This document shows positions 12,131 through 24,630 of a DNA stretch of 64,000 bases, piece by piece. Source of the DNA: Psoroptes ovis (Eukaryota > Arthropoda > Arachnida > Sarcoptiformes > Psoroptidae); NCBI GenBank assembly GCA_002943765.1, contig PQWQ01000004.1:1550001-1614000 (forward strand), in the 5' to 3' direction. The position numbers were made by a program, and so were the translations under genes. Each line of letters starts with the position of its first letter. Position 1 is the first letter of the stretch. Under the pieces are notes generated by a model. The model was not told the origin of the DNA. It was given only the letters and a program-made list of their open reading frames with translations, and searched no databases.

Positions 12131-12576
12131 GCTACTACTTGTGTTAAATTATATTTTTCTTCCTTTCTCTCAATTCCAAACCACTACCAAGTCTCAGGAT
12201 TTTTGTTTTTGAAAATCTCTCGATAACTGTCGTTGTTTCCATGTTACAAATGCAAAAAGCCCGAGTCACACTCGAGATTGGCAGAACAATGGTAGAAAAC
12301 TTGACGGAACCTTCGTGTGAGTTCATGGCTGAATTGAACAAAATAGCAGTGATGGTAGTGGTACAAAATTAGAGAATGAAAAATATAAACAATATCAAGT
12401 ATGTTGTAGGCTCATATAAAATCTGTTTGCAATTTGATGCTACTACCACCGCAAATTGCTGGCTATTTTCCAATTATTTAGCTGTTTATTGTCTTAGCCT
12501 TTGCGTCTACATAATAAATAAATGTAAACAAAAACAAAACTCTGGTAGTGGTCACAAAAATCGTTTGGTGGCGCTT
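12131..12576. promoter_or_regulatory. candidate promoter/enhancer with GGTAGTGG/GCTACTAC motifs
   Basis: This stretch has visibly more C/G than its surroundings. It carries GCTACTACTT (12131-12140), GATGGTAGTGGTAC (12351-12364), GCTACTACCACC (12439-12450), GGTAGTGGTCAC (12544-12555) and GGTGGCGCTT (12567-12576). Similar motifs recur at 32.86 and 52.85-54.0 kb, also upstream of genes. It lies about 1.8 kb upstream of the palmitoyltransferase start. The function is inferred from recurrence and position only. Confidence 0.3.
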
Positions 12577-14371
12577 CGATATTTTAATAATATAATTCTT
12601 ATTTATATTCCAATTAATATTTATTTATTTTTACATTAATCATTATTCACTATTTATACAGCATATAAACGACGATATTAAGAATTGAATAAATAAATGA
12701 ATGAGAAAAAAAACAAAATACAGAATCATTATTAAACGATTATAAATATTTAAATAAAAAAAAAATTTGTCTCAAATATACAATATATTTTCATTCATTT
12801 ATTTCTATGTGCATAATATATGTAAACAATATATAACTAAATCTACACATATAAATGTTGATATATTTGATATTATATACAAATAAATAAATAAATAAAT
12901 GAAAAAACAGATTATATTTATTAAAAATAGAAAATAAATAAATGAAATTTTTCAATTGTAATTCAAGTATCTATTTATCTATTTATTTACTTATCAAAAT
13001 AGAAAAATTATCAACAAAAAAATAATAATGATAACAATTTGATGATAAACAGCAACAACCATTCACAACAACATAATCAATGAAAAGCCAAAAAAAAAAT
13101 ATATTTATTAATCAAGATTTTCAATTTCAATTTTGCCGATCGGCTAATCTGATTATCAATAATAATTATTGCCGCCGACAAAATAAAAAAATATTTGTAA
13201 ACCAGAATAAACTCTAAATATTATTATTATTATTATCGATTATTGATTTGTGGTATCAAACGAATAGAAATACACAACAAAAATGAAATCAAAATAATAA
13301 TGATTAAAGGTGGTAAGTGTTTTTGTTTTTTTTGTTTATTTGTAGTTGAAAAAATAAAATTAAAAATTATATTTTTTTTGGTACAATTGATTTGGTACAA
13401 ACAATATATCACAAATTTACTAAGGATTTGTTGATCCAAATACAAGCAATTTGTATCATTTGTTTTTTGTTTCACATTCACTTTCAAATTAAATTGTACC
13501 AATTACGCTATTTTTTCCTCAGTACGGTTTCTCAACATATTTCCAAAGATCATTTTCCAATATGAGCTACAAAATAAAATTGCAAGTAAAAACGATCTGT
13601 GTACATGTTCATAAATTATTTGAAAAAAATGAAATTATCACCAATTTATTTGATAATTTTCAGAGTTTTTTTTTTCATTTGCATGAGATAAAATGAAAAA
13701 ATTTCTGGCGAAAAATTTACGAGCTTAACTGATTTATATATATTCATATTCATACACAATTTCATGCCAAAATGATGAAAATTTAAAAATTTTTTGAACA
13801 TTTTAATCCATACATATTTATGTTTGATTTTGATTGATTGATTGATTGATTGACATGTATGAAATGCAATCATAAGCCAATAAAAATTTAAATCTCGAAT
13901 TTGATTTGTGAAAATTTTATCATTTGCAAAGATTTAAATTGATTGATTGAAATCTTTTTGTAAAATTTCCAATTCATACAGTTATACTCATATAAAATAA
14001 TCAATGAGATAAAACTCAATTAAATTGAAATTAAAAACTTATTGATTCATAGTTGAAACTAATATTATTTTGTCATTTATTATATTTCGTTTCCGACATT
14101 TCCGACAACCTTGATTAAAAAATAATTATTATAATTTTAACCGAAATTTTTATTTATTAATAATAACAATTCTTCGATTATCGATTATTCAATTAATAGA
14201 AATTAATTGTTTATTGGTTTGATCGACGATCAATAAATCAATATAATAATCTTGACTAATACAATTTTTTTCTCTCTTTCACAGACAAAATATATATTCG
14301 TCAACTGAACATACTGATATTCTTCGAAGTAATATTAAGAAAAAAACACATTGAATTTTTGAATATTTGTA

Positions 14372-16912
14372 ATGGCAAATGTTATTGATGATATTAATAA
14401 TAATAATAAAAATAATTTGAATAATCAAAATTTAAATTCATCTAAAACAATAAATAGTAATAATAATAATGATCAAAATACAAATAAATTGAATAATGCA
14501 ACAATTAATTCATTGATAATGGATTCGAACATTATACAAACAAATGCTTCAACAATATCGACAACATCGCCAACAATTATGTCTACAAATGTTAAACGTA
14601 TACGCCGGTATAATATATTACCTGGACGTAATCGTTTTTTCTGTGATGGCCGCATCATAATGGCTAAACAAATATCAGTATTTTATTTTACCGTTACGTT
14701 ATTGATCAGTACATGTGTATCGTTTTTTATATTTGAGTAAGTATTTGATTGTAATGAAAATATTTGAATATATTGCTAATTATATTTAATAATTTCCGAA
14801 AAAATAGTTCACCATATTTATCGAATAAAATAAGTCCACTAGTACCGATCGTTGCAGCTTGTTTATTTTTGTTTGTATTATTCAATCTGTTTCGTACATC
14901 ATTCACTGATCCCGGTATATTGCCGCGTGCAACACCAGCTGAAGCAGCCGATGTTGAACAACAAATTGGTTTGTTAATATTTTTTTTTCTTCATTTTGAA
15001 TACAAGAATTTTGTTGAAAATTTTTTTGTATTAATTCCACAATAGTACCGAATTCAAATAATGCATCAACAATGCGGCCACCACCGCGAACAAAAGAAGT
15101 GATGATCAATAATCAAATAATTAAATTAAAATATTGCTTTACTTGTAAAATATTTCGGCCACCACGTGCATCTCATTGCAGTTTATGTGATAATTGTGTC
15201 GGTAAGTCGAAATTTATTTATCAAATTGAAATACAATCAAATAATATGTATTCAATTAAAAATAATAGAACGCTTTGATCATCATTGTCCATGGGTCGGT
15301 AATTGTGTTGGGAAGCGAAATTATCGTTTTTTCTACATGTTCATTCTATCATTAGCATTTTTGTGTATTTACATATTTTCTTGTATTATAACGCATCTGA
15401 TTTTATGTAAGTATATTCAAGTGCTTATTCTTATGTTTTTAATCACAATTCATTCAATACCTGAATAGTATCAAAAACGATGACATTTGTTGAAGCAATA
15501 AAACAATCACCCGTAAGCGTCATCGAAATGATCATCTGTTTCTTTTCCGTATGGTCAATATTAGGATTAGCAGGTTTTCATACATATTTAATAATGTCGA
15601 ATTTGACCACCAATGAAGATATAAAAGGTTCATTCTCCAAACGTAATCATGTTAAAGTGAAGAATCCATATTCAAAAGGTTCGATTTTTCGTAATTGTTT
15701 TTCAATACTTTGTTCACCGATCGGTCCAAGGTATGTACATATTGATAGTTTGATCATAATTTTATTGAAAATGTTTTTCCTTGATCGATCCATAGCTTAA
15801 TACATAGACGTCAATATATTTATTGTGAAGAAAAAATATTAACATCATCATCACCAGGTTCAACATCAAATGTTTCCAACAATAAAAACATTAAATCACA
15901 GCAATCACAATCGTTACGTTTTCCTAATCAAGCACCAACATTATATCAACCATTTCAAGCAAATGCAGCTGCATTCATGGCTAATGACATTCATCCAACA
16001 TCAATGATGCCAACGACGACGCCAACATCATCATGTTATCAACAGCAAATAGCTTCGAATAACAATGAATCACCACAAGTTATATCGCATCAAATGAAAC
16101 AATCGCAGCCATTGAATGGTTGTCAGTCACAATATTATGTGCCGATCATGAAAACACCGAAACAATCGCAACAATTTCATCATCATCCACATCATTATGC
16201 AGATGCACATGAACAAGTTTATATTGGACAAGATGTCGATGAAATTGATAAAAATCAAAGATATTTAGCTGCTCAACAGCAAAAGTCACAAATGAACAAT
16301 AATAATGCAGCAGCAGACAATACAGTCATTTTCATGCCAAATGATGGTGCCAAAATGATCGATCAATCAATGCAGCAACATCATCATCATCATGCACATC
16401 CGCATCATTATCAACAATCACAGCAGCAGCATCATCCATCATGTCAACAAGCATGTTATTATCGCAAAACATCATCATCATCTTCACCTTCGATACGTAA
16501 TAACTCAGCAATGAAAACAGCAACTCCAAAATCAATGGATGATGCTCATAATCAAGCGATTTTGATGGATCAAAATTATTATACAAATTTAATTAGGAAA
16601 AATTCATCAACAATGATAATTGATGATGAACAACAAAATGATTATTGTAATTTTAGACCGATACAGTCACAACAAATGGCTCAATCATGTAGTCATACAC
16701 ATTCAAATCAACAACAACAACAACAGCCACATTATCAAACATCAAATATAACTAATCCTTTGGATAATAATAATAAAATGACATATCAACAAGCATCATT
16801 CCAACAACAACAACAACAACAGCCAAGAATTGCAACTAAATTGTCGAAAAATGTTCAAACATCAACTAATAATCATCAAACAATGAAACAAATGAATAAA
16901 TCATTCAATTAA
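14372..16912 (+). CDS. app: ZDHHC9/14/18-type protein S-palmitoyltransferase (approximated-like)
   Basis: Six exons join in phase: 14372-14736, 14808-14968, 15046-15201, 15269-15406, 15469-15730 and 15796-16912 (introns 62-77 bp, all GT-AG), giving 732 residues. The first ~70 residues are Asn-rich. Then come PGRNRFFCDGRIIMAKQ and two membrane helices, the DPG motif (TDPGILPR), the zinc-binding Cys-rich domain with FRPPRASHC and the catalytic DHHC (residues 231-234), two further helices, and the TTxE motif (TTNEDIKG). Linked sequence such as NNQIIKLKYC and NPYSKGSIFRNC places it in the ZDHHC9/14/18 clade, which attaches palmitate to cysteines of membrane and signalling proteins. In Drosophila this clade includes approximated, which acts in Fat/Dachsous signalling. 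The last ~350 residues are a Gln/His/Asn/Ser-rich tail, probably disordered. Start: the first ATG of the open frame. Confidence 0.93.
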
Positions 16913-17188
16913 TCTTTGGTCAAATTAATTAATGAATAATTAATAATTGTTACAAAAATTTACAATGAAAATTTCGTCCATTTTTCCTTTTTATTTGAAA
17001 GTTTTTCAACAAAAAAAAAAAAAAATATTTGTCCAAAAATTGAACAAATTTTTTTTTCTTTTCATTCATTTCAAATAACGAAAAACACATGATAACTGAA
17101 AAAGCAAACACGTACAAATGTTGTGATTATTATTAACATTATTATGATTATTGATTTTATATACATGAATTTTTAATGAATATATCTA

Positions 17189-17223
17189 TGTGTGTGTGTG
17201 TGTGTGTGTGTATCACACACACG
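17189..17223. repeat. (TG)n followed by (CA)n, potential hairpin
   Basis: About 11 TG units (17189-17210), then TATC and a short run of CA units. The two runs are complementary and could pair in single-stranded DNA. This is a simple repeat. Confidence 0.8.
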
Positions 17224-19968
17224 CATTCATCAATACAAACATATTGTTTCCAAAAAAAAAGCCTTAAATGTCATCAAAACACATGAAAAAACAATAATAC
17301 ATTGGATTTGTAAAATCATTGTCAAAAATGATGATCATCTAGTCAAGCAAAAGCCTAAAATATTCTAATATGAAATTGTTTGTAAATATATTTTGAATTA
17401 TCGAAGATGATTAAAATGATAATTTAAAAATTGTTTCCATTTTTCTAATTCGATCAATTTTTTCCACCGGAATTTTTCAGTGGAAATTTTCATTTCATTT
17501 TCATTGTGTTTGGATTGAATTCACTAACCATCTTATGAACAGCACACTTATGTCTTAGTTTTTTTTTGAGGTTAAGATTTTCTAATTTAGTGATTTCCCC
17601 ATTGATGATAATGCTTATAATGTGTGTCAATTGTCACGTAGCAATTTTTTAATTAACAATTTTTTTTTGATTAAATCATGACACAGGTATCCAGTTGTCC
17701 AGGTATTTTTTTCTGGTTGGCTTTGCTTAACATTATTAACCCATTAGTAACATTGTTTGTTGTTTGTCGGTTGATTGATTAAATGATTTAAGGAATTTAA
17801 CCCGATTTTTTTAAAATTATTTATCGAAGATAATAAAAATATTTTTTTTATTTATCAAACAAAATATCATACAAAATATGTGTTGAGTACAATGCAATTA
17901 ACTACTTTTGCGAATAGTGATTGTAAATCTGAGAAAAAATTAATTACATTTTCTTTTGTCATATATAATGATTATAATTATAGGGAAAAGATTATTTTTT
18001 TCGAAAAAAATTGTTAACAAAAAATTTTAGGGGCAAACAACATTTAAATTACATTCATTTTTGTCGAAAAATACGTGATTTTCAATGAAATTTTTGTATT
18101 AATTTAGTTTTAGTCATGTGTGTGTTTGTTGAAAAATATTTTTTTGTTTTTTTTCACACTATCCGATTGATGACGTCCGAACATGATGGTTGATATATGA
18201 TGGTCATCATCATCATCATATATCAAATACCAAAATCAATATCAAAAATATAATACAAAAATGTCATAAAAATATTTATTGAGATTCACCTAAATCATCG
18301 CGCGTGTTACATTCAATGGTAATGGTAATAATAATAATAATAGTAATTAAGACATATTGTACATTTTTAAAAAAATGCGAGGTTACATTTATACAATGTG
18401 GTATACATGCACACTGATATACGATGCTGCATACGTGCCAATGTTTATACATTGATGGCCATAAAATTTTTTTTAAAGACATTTATAAATGTATAAAAGT
18501 AAGATTTCTTTGTCTGTTTCTGTCATATTTTTCATATTATCTTAATTGGTGAATTATATTCGAATTTTGACTATCATTTTAAATCATTTCTCGGTGAAAA
18601 ATTTTCACTATTAATCGGATCAAAAAAAAAAAAAAAAAATCGATCAAACATATTGATCTATTGATCAATTTTGTTTTTTTCTTTTGGACAAATGTGCATG
18701 TATTTTCATAAAACAATGTAAAACATCTCAAACGGTAAGTACATTCAGTGCATTTTATTGTTTTTAATGATTATAATAATTATTATGTCAAAATAATGCT
18801 TTATCAGTGTTTAATTTGTAAAAATCTAGCATCAAATTAGAACAATACATGGAATTTTGTTGCTAATTCCATGAGATGATTATTACTGATCAATTAATAT
18901 CGATTATTGTCATTATGATTCACAGATATTAACGAATTCAGTAGCATTAACAAAAAGAATTTAGTAGTTTGACATTTTTAAATTCAAATACATTAAAATT
19001 ATTGTAGCGTTTTGCTTACATATATATATTTTAATACAATGTATATCATTTATGTATGTTATATATAATTATAAAAATATTATACAAAATCGGTCACACA
19101 CATTGATGTAATGTATGATTTTTTTTTTTTTTTTGGTTTGAGCATTTTCATTCATCTAATTTCATTCATTTATCAGATTTATTTTTCATTTAATGCGTAA
19201 GAGTTTACTACTTTTTCCAATCTATTCGCTACTATTTTGTTACCATTAAATGAATGAAAAATTAATGTGATTCTTATGAATGAATGAATGAATGAATAGA
19301 TGATATATGATATATGCGTGAATCATTGAACAAAAAAAAATTCTTCATAGAATTCAATGTCAAATATTTTAAATTATTTTGTCTTCAGTACCATTTACAT
19401 GCATTCATACATGGATGCTTACTAATTTTTTTTTTTTTGATAATATTTTTTATATTCATTTTTTCACAGATATTCGAGATCATAATTGATGAATCTTCAA
19501 ATTTAATTTCATTTAAAAATGTCTAATAATCATTTCAATCAATTCAAATTCAAAGAAAAACACTTGAAACCATTTAAATTCAATTGAATTAATTTGAAAA
19601 TAAAAAAAAAATATTTAAAATTTTTAAAAAGTGTGTGCGTGTATTTGTGGGTGTGTGTGTCTGCGTGTGTTTCGACGGCACACATACGCTTATTTTGAAT
19701 AAATTTATCAATTTAAAAAAATAACAGTAATAATTGAAAACTGTAAAAATCACTAAAATTCATCAGAAATTCTTCGTCAACAATTTTCCCATCCATTTTG
19801 ACCGAACGAAATTGGATTTAGCCGCAAAAAATTACAAATTAAAATACAAATTAAAAAAAAAATTCAAAGGTCCTAAAAATCCTGATTAGGATTGGACTTT
19901 GGTGTTTTTTGTTTTTATCCAGCTTCAAAATAAAAAGGATAAATTTGCAACGATATAAAATAATAATA

Positions 19969-20289
19969 ATGAAAAGAATGAACATGATTATTAAAGTGGT
20001 TAATTTTCATTATTATTTTAATTATTCTCATATATTATTATTATTAGTGTTAGTATTATCATTTTCATTATTATTATCATCAAAATCATTAATTCAATCA
20101 ATTATTTCATTTAAATTATTGAATAATATTAATCAAATAAAAATAAATTCATTTAAAACAACATTCGATCAACAGAAAAGTGTTCAACAAAATTATCGAA
20201 ATTTAATTTCATTCACCAATTATCCGCATACAGATTTTTTTGTAATGGATTATTTCTATTTTGATTATTATTATTATTTAAACAAGTAA
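19969..20289 (+). CDS. weak hypothetical small protein
   Basis: A 106-residue frame from ATG 19969 to a stop at 20287-20289. Residues about 20-40 form a strong hydrophobic run (LLLLVLVLSFSLLL), so a signal anchor is conceivable. The rest is low-complexity, rich in Asn, Lys, Phe and Tyr, as expected of random A/T-rich DNA. No family is recognised and there is no splice or context support. Most likely it is chance or part of the transporter's 5' leader. Confidence 0.15.
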   Translation: MKRMNMIIKVVNFHYYFNYSHILLLLVLVLSFSLLLSSKSLIQSIISFKLLNNINQIKINSFKTTFDQQKSVQQNYRNLISFTNYPHTDFFVMDYFYFDYYYYLNK

Positions 20290-20761
20290 ACAATTCTTCA
20301 TGAACAATGTGTGTGTATCAATTCCATGAAAAAAATTGCAATTAAAAATAATCAAAATCAAACGAATCAGCTCAAACATATTTCCATTTTTTCTACTCCT
20401 TATTTGTTGACCAACAAATTTCACATCATTCGGTAATGATAATTGACGAATGTCAATTAATATTCATATTATTATCATAATTATTTCCGGCAAAATATAT
20501 TGTCGTATCGTTCGAGCAAACAAGTACAAAAAGAATAAATTCATTTCTAAATTTATTCAACATCTTTGTTTGATTTAAATTAAACCCAATCACCCATCAA
20601 TCAATCATCATAAATCATTTTGGTTACTAACGAATCGAAAAAAAATTATCATCACATAAAATATAAACGATTGATTTGTTTCAGTACAGATACTCTGCAA
20701 AAAATAAATAAATTAATAAATTTGCATACATTCACTATCAAATTACTTTGAAATTTTAAAT

Positions 20762-23700
20762 ATGAAAAATAAAACAAATTTTATCGATTCATCAACATCG
20801 ACAATCAACATCATTGTTGATGATGTTGTTGGTATTAGTACCAATAAAATTGTCAATAATAATAATGATGATCGTTCATTATTGATACCAACTGATTCAT
20901 CATCGTCATCTACATCATCGGTGTCACCAACACCATCATCATCAGCGTCATCTACGCTTTCAATGATATCATCATCGGAATCATCATTAATAAAATCAAC
21001 TAATAATGACGAGAGAATAGCGATGATCGAGAATAATGATGATCTGAATAATAAAATAATGAAAAATGCCTCATTCAATCGACCATCACAGCAATCATTC
21101 GATAATTATTATAAACATTGGGTTAATGTCAATGATAATAATGTTGATGATTTGAAAGCAGATGATGAAGATGATTTTTCAGTGAAAAATAAACAAAAAA
21201 ATCATGTGCATATGGATGCGGCAGCATCAATGGTAATATCACCAACAACAACAACACTAACAGTAATTGATAATATCAATAATGTCAATGACGATTTGAA
21301 TTGTAATGATTTAATCATATTAAATCAAAATAATATGGCCAATAATGATAATAAGCCACGACCACCACAACCAACAATATTGATTGCAAAAAAAATATTT
21401 CATTTATTGCCGATAAATCAATCAATATCAGTGATACATTCAATGAATCAAAATGATCGAATAAATATTGGATTCAATAATCATAATATTAACAACGATC
21501 AACAGCAGCAGCAGCAACAGCAGCAATTAATTGAACAATTTAAACATTTAAATTCAGATTCGAATAATAATAATAATAATCATCATCAACAACAATTACA
21601 AAATCCAAAATCATTATTATCATCATCAATTGATTTTGATTCATTAACGAATTCATATATTCAACGGCAGCAACAAACAATAAATTATAAAATTAATAAT
21701 TTGAATAATAATTCAATTAAATATCAACAACAACAACAAAAACAATTGAAAATGATGCAAAATTATGATAAAAATAATAACAATATTGATTATGATAATG
21801 ATAATAGATTGAAAAATTTACCGATTCTTACGGAAAATTTTCCAAAATATAATCAAGATTCAAATATCGATATTAATGGCAGTGATTGTAGCAAGAAAAA
21901 TGTTAAAAAACCAATCGAACGTGGACAATATTCAGGAAAATTGGATTTCGTATTCAGCTGTATTTCATATGCAGTTGGACTTGGTAATGTATGGCGTTTT
22001 CCATAGTAAGTTTTTAGTTGAAAATTCATTTGTTACATTTTTAATGTGCTCTCTAATATTTTTCTTTTCATTAATCTCCTCTAATCATCCTGATTAATTT
22101 CCCGTTTGCTGACCAGTCTTTGCTATGAAAATGGTGGAGGTAAGTAATGATGGTGCAATATTTGCTTATAATGTTTCCGATGTTAATTAGAAATCAATCA
22201 TATTTTAATGAGTGATTGAGTGATAGATAATTATAGAAATTATTGAAGAAAAATAACATGAATCGATTCAAATATTTATTTTTCTTATTGATAATATTTC
22301 AAAATATCCTTAATGAATGTGTTGTCAAACGAGAGAACAGAAATCAAAAATCAAAAAAAAAATCAGTGCATCATCCTTGAAATCAAATTTGAATATGTTC
22401 ATATTGATCAATTGATTTAATTGATTTTAATCAAATCAAATTGATTTTTAGTGAATAGAAAAATGAATGATTTTCAACTTATTTGTAATTAAAATAATAC
22501 GAAATCACTTTTGACAATGTTCACAGTATATCATATTTCATATATTCAAATTGACAGTTTCAATTTATTTTCGTTGAAAATTCGATGGGCAAAATTGATT
22601 TTTTTTTTTTTGCGGAAACCATTTTTTTATTTTGTACTGAATTCGAATTATTTTCTTAATTTTTTCATTTCCTAAACAAAAAAATGCAACAGGTGCATTC
22701 TTGATTCCATATTTGATTTGTATATTTTTACTTGGTATTCCATTATTTTTAATGGAAGTTTCATTGGGACAATTTTATCATGCTGGCGGTGTTGCCATTT
22801 GGAATCAAATACCAATTTTAAAAGGCGTAGGCTATGCATCTATGATTATGATTGGTTTATGTAATACTTATTATATTGTTATCATTGCTTGGACATTGTA
22901 TTATTTAATAAATTCATTTCGTGCACCATTACCATGGCATCATTGTCAAAATGAATGGAATACTGAAGATTGTTGGGAAATTGAGCATAAACTTGATGTA
23001 GATCACATGATAACACCTGCACAAGAATTCTGGAAGTATGTCTTAGTTTTTTTTATGGTTAATTGAAAACGATATTCATGAATTAAATTATCATTGAATT
23101 AGTCGCAAAGCATTGAATATAAGCGGTGATTTAGCTGAAGTCGGTTCGATACAATGGCATCTGTTTGGTACATTAATATTGGCATGGGTATTAGTTTATA
23201 TTGTCATTTACAAAGGCATACATCAAAGTGGTAAAATTATTTGGTTTATGGCAATGTTTCCATATTTGATATTGACCATTTTGTTCGGTTATGGTATCAC
23301 ATTGCCCGGTGCTTGGAATGGTATTTCATATTACATAAAGCCACAGTGGCATATGTTAACAGAGGCTAAAATTTGGGTAGCTGCTGGAACTCAATTATTA
23401 TTCACATATGGTATTGGTATAGGGACAAATATTGCTTTAGGCAGTTATAATCCGACTAATCATAATTTTTTCCGGTATGTTTTACAATTGATTCAATTGA
23501 AATTATGCTTACATTCAACAATACTAATCGCTAACACATTTAAAATTTAAGCGATTCATTGATCGCTTGTTTATTGAGTTCTTTTACATCATTGTTTTCA
23601 GGATTTGTAATATTTTCCGTAATCGGTCATATGGCATTCAAAATGTCTAAACATATATCGGCTGTGGCAAGATCTGGTCCTGGTCTAGCATTTATTGTTT

Positions 23701-24630
23701 ATCCAGATGCAATCTCACGTTTACCATGGCCAAATTTATGGGGAATCTTATTTTTCGGCATGTTGTTGATTTTAGGAATCGATTCACAATTTTGTACAGT
23801 CGAATCATTTGTTACCGGTATTATTGATGAATGGCCACATTTATTGCGAAGACATCGAAAATTATTCACATTATTCGTTGTTTTCATTCATTTTTTAATG
23901 GGCATATCTATGATCACATCTGGTGGAATGTATGTATTTCAATTAATGGACAATTTTTCCGCTAGCGGCATTACATTATTGGCCGTAGTATTCTTAGAAG
24001 TGTTTGCATTTGCATGGATTTACGGTAAATTTTTTAATTTCGAAGAAAAAAAATCAACGAATTATCAAATTCTCATTTTATTCATATTCAATTCCATGAT
24101 TATGATAAGGTGCTGATCGCATCTATGAAAATATGATCAAAATGCTTAATTTTAGGCCACCAAAAATTTTATATTATATATGGCGTTATCTAAGTCCATC
24201 ATGCTTGATTGGTATACTGATATTTTCATTTATTGATCATAAACCACCGGAATATGCTGGTAAACCATTTCCATGGTATGGTGAAATGTTTGGCATGATT
24301 ATTGCATCCACATCAATACTAATTATACCGATATATTTGATTTATTATTTTATATTCAAAACTGATTCAAAACAAAGCTTTTTAAAGGTAAATTAATTAT
24401 ATTAAAATCATTAATGACATCATTATGATCATAATCAATTCAATTTAATACAAAAATTTTCATATTTGTAGCGTTTCAAAAATTCATTAAAACCAATCGA
24501 AATAAATGATATGAATGGAATCGAATCGAATGTTTCAAAGAAAACAACGATTGATACACAACAAACAATCATAGAGAATATTGATAATAATAATAATAAC
24601 AAAATATTGTCATGTCAAAATAATGTTTGA
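20762..24630 (+). CDS. SLC6 sodium- and chloride-dependent neurotransmitter transporter, GABA-transporter-like
   Basis: Seven exons join in phase: 20762-22005, 22117-22139 (23-bp microexon), 22693-23035, 23103-23474, 23552-24024, 24110-24387 and 24472-24630, giving 963 residues. The core starts near residue 390 with RGQYSGKLDFVFSC, then TM1 GLGNVWRFPY with the unwound sodium/substrate segment and NGGGAFLIPY. Later marks are GVGYASMIMIGLCNTYY, SGDLAEVGSIQWHLFGTL, ALGSYNP, SGPGLAFIVYPDAI, GIDSQFCTVESFVTGIIDEWP and SGGMYVFQLMDNF; twelve helices are expected. The SGDL...IQW extracellular stretch and the GIDSQF-DEWP block best fit arthropod GAT-type GABA transporters. Taurine, creatine or betaine carriers of the same branch cannot be excluded. 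The N-terminus of about 390 Asn/Ser/Gln/Asp-rich residues is far longer than the usual 40-80. An ATG nearer the core would give a protein of normal length. Confidence 0.9.

Larger units (their letters stand above)
7075..14371. other. 7.3-kb gene-poor interval between divergent AP180 and ZDHHC genes
   Basis: No convincing coding exon is visible; the short open frames are A/T-rich noise. The interval holds two CA microsatellites, a 26-T run, many ATGA/TTGA tetranucleotide runs, and a less A/T-rich stretch at about 12.13-12.58 kb with repeated GGTAGTGG/GCTACTACC motifs that may be a promoter. Untranslated first exons of both flanking genes probably lie here but cannot be placed. Confidence 0.5.
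16913..20761. other. 3.8-kb intergenic interval
   Basis: No family-recognisable gene. It contains a (TG)n run that can fold on a following CA run, a 16-T run at 19119-19134, a 12-bp-arm inverted repeat at 18191-18225, and a weak 106-codon open frame at 19969-20289. A promoter for the downstream transporter is expected here but no motif is convincing. Confidence 0.4.

Noticed and set aside
12144..12341. Minus-strand 65-codon frame with fairly normal residues
   Set aside because: Tempting because of better composition, but it sits in the promoter-like block, lacks splice signals leading to another exon and has no recognised family.
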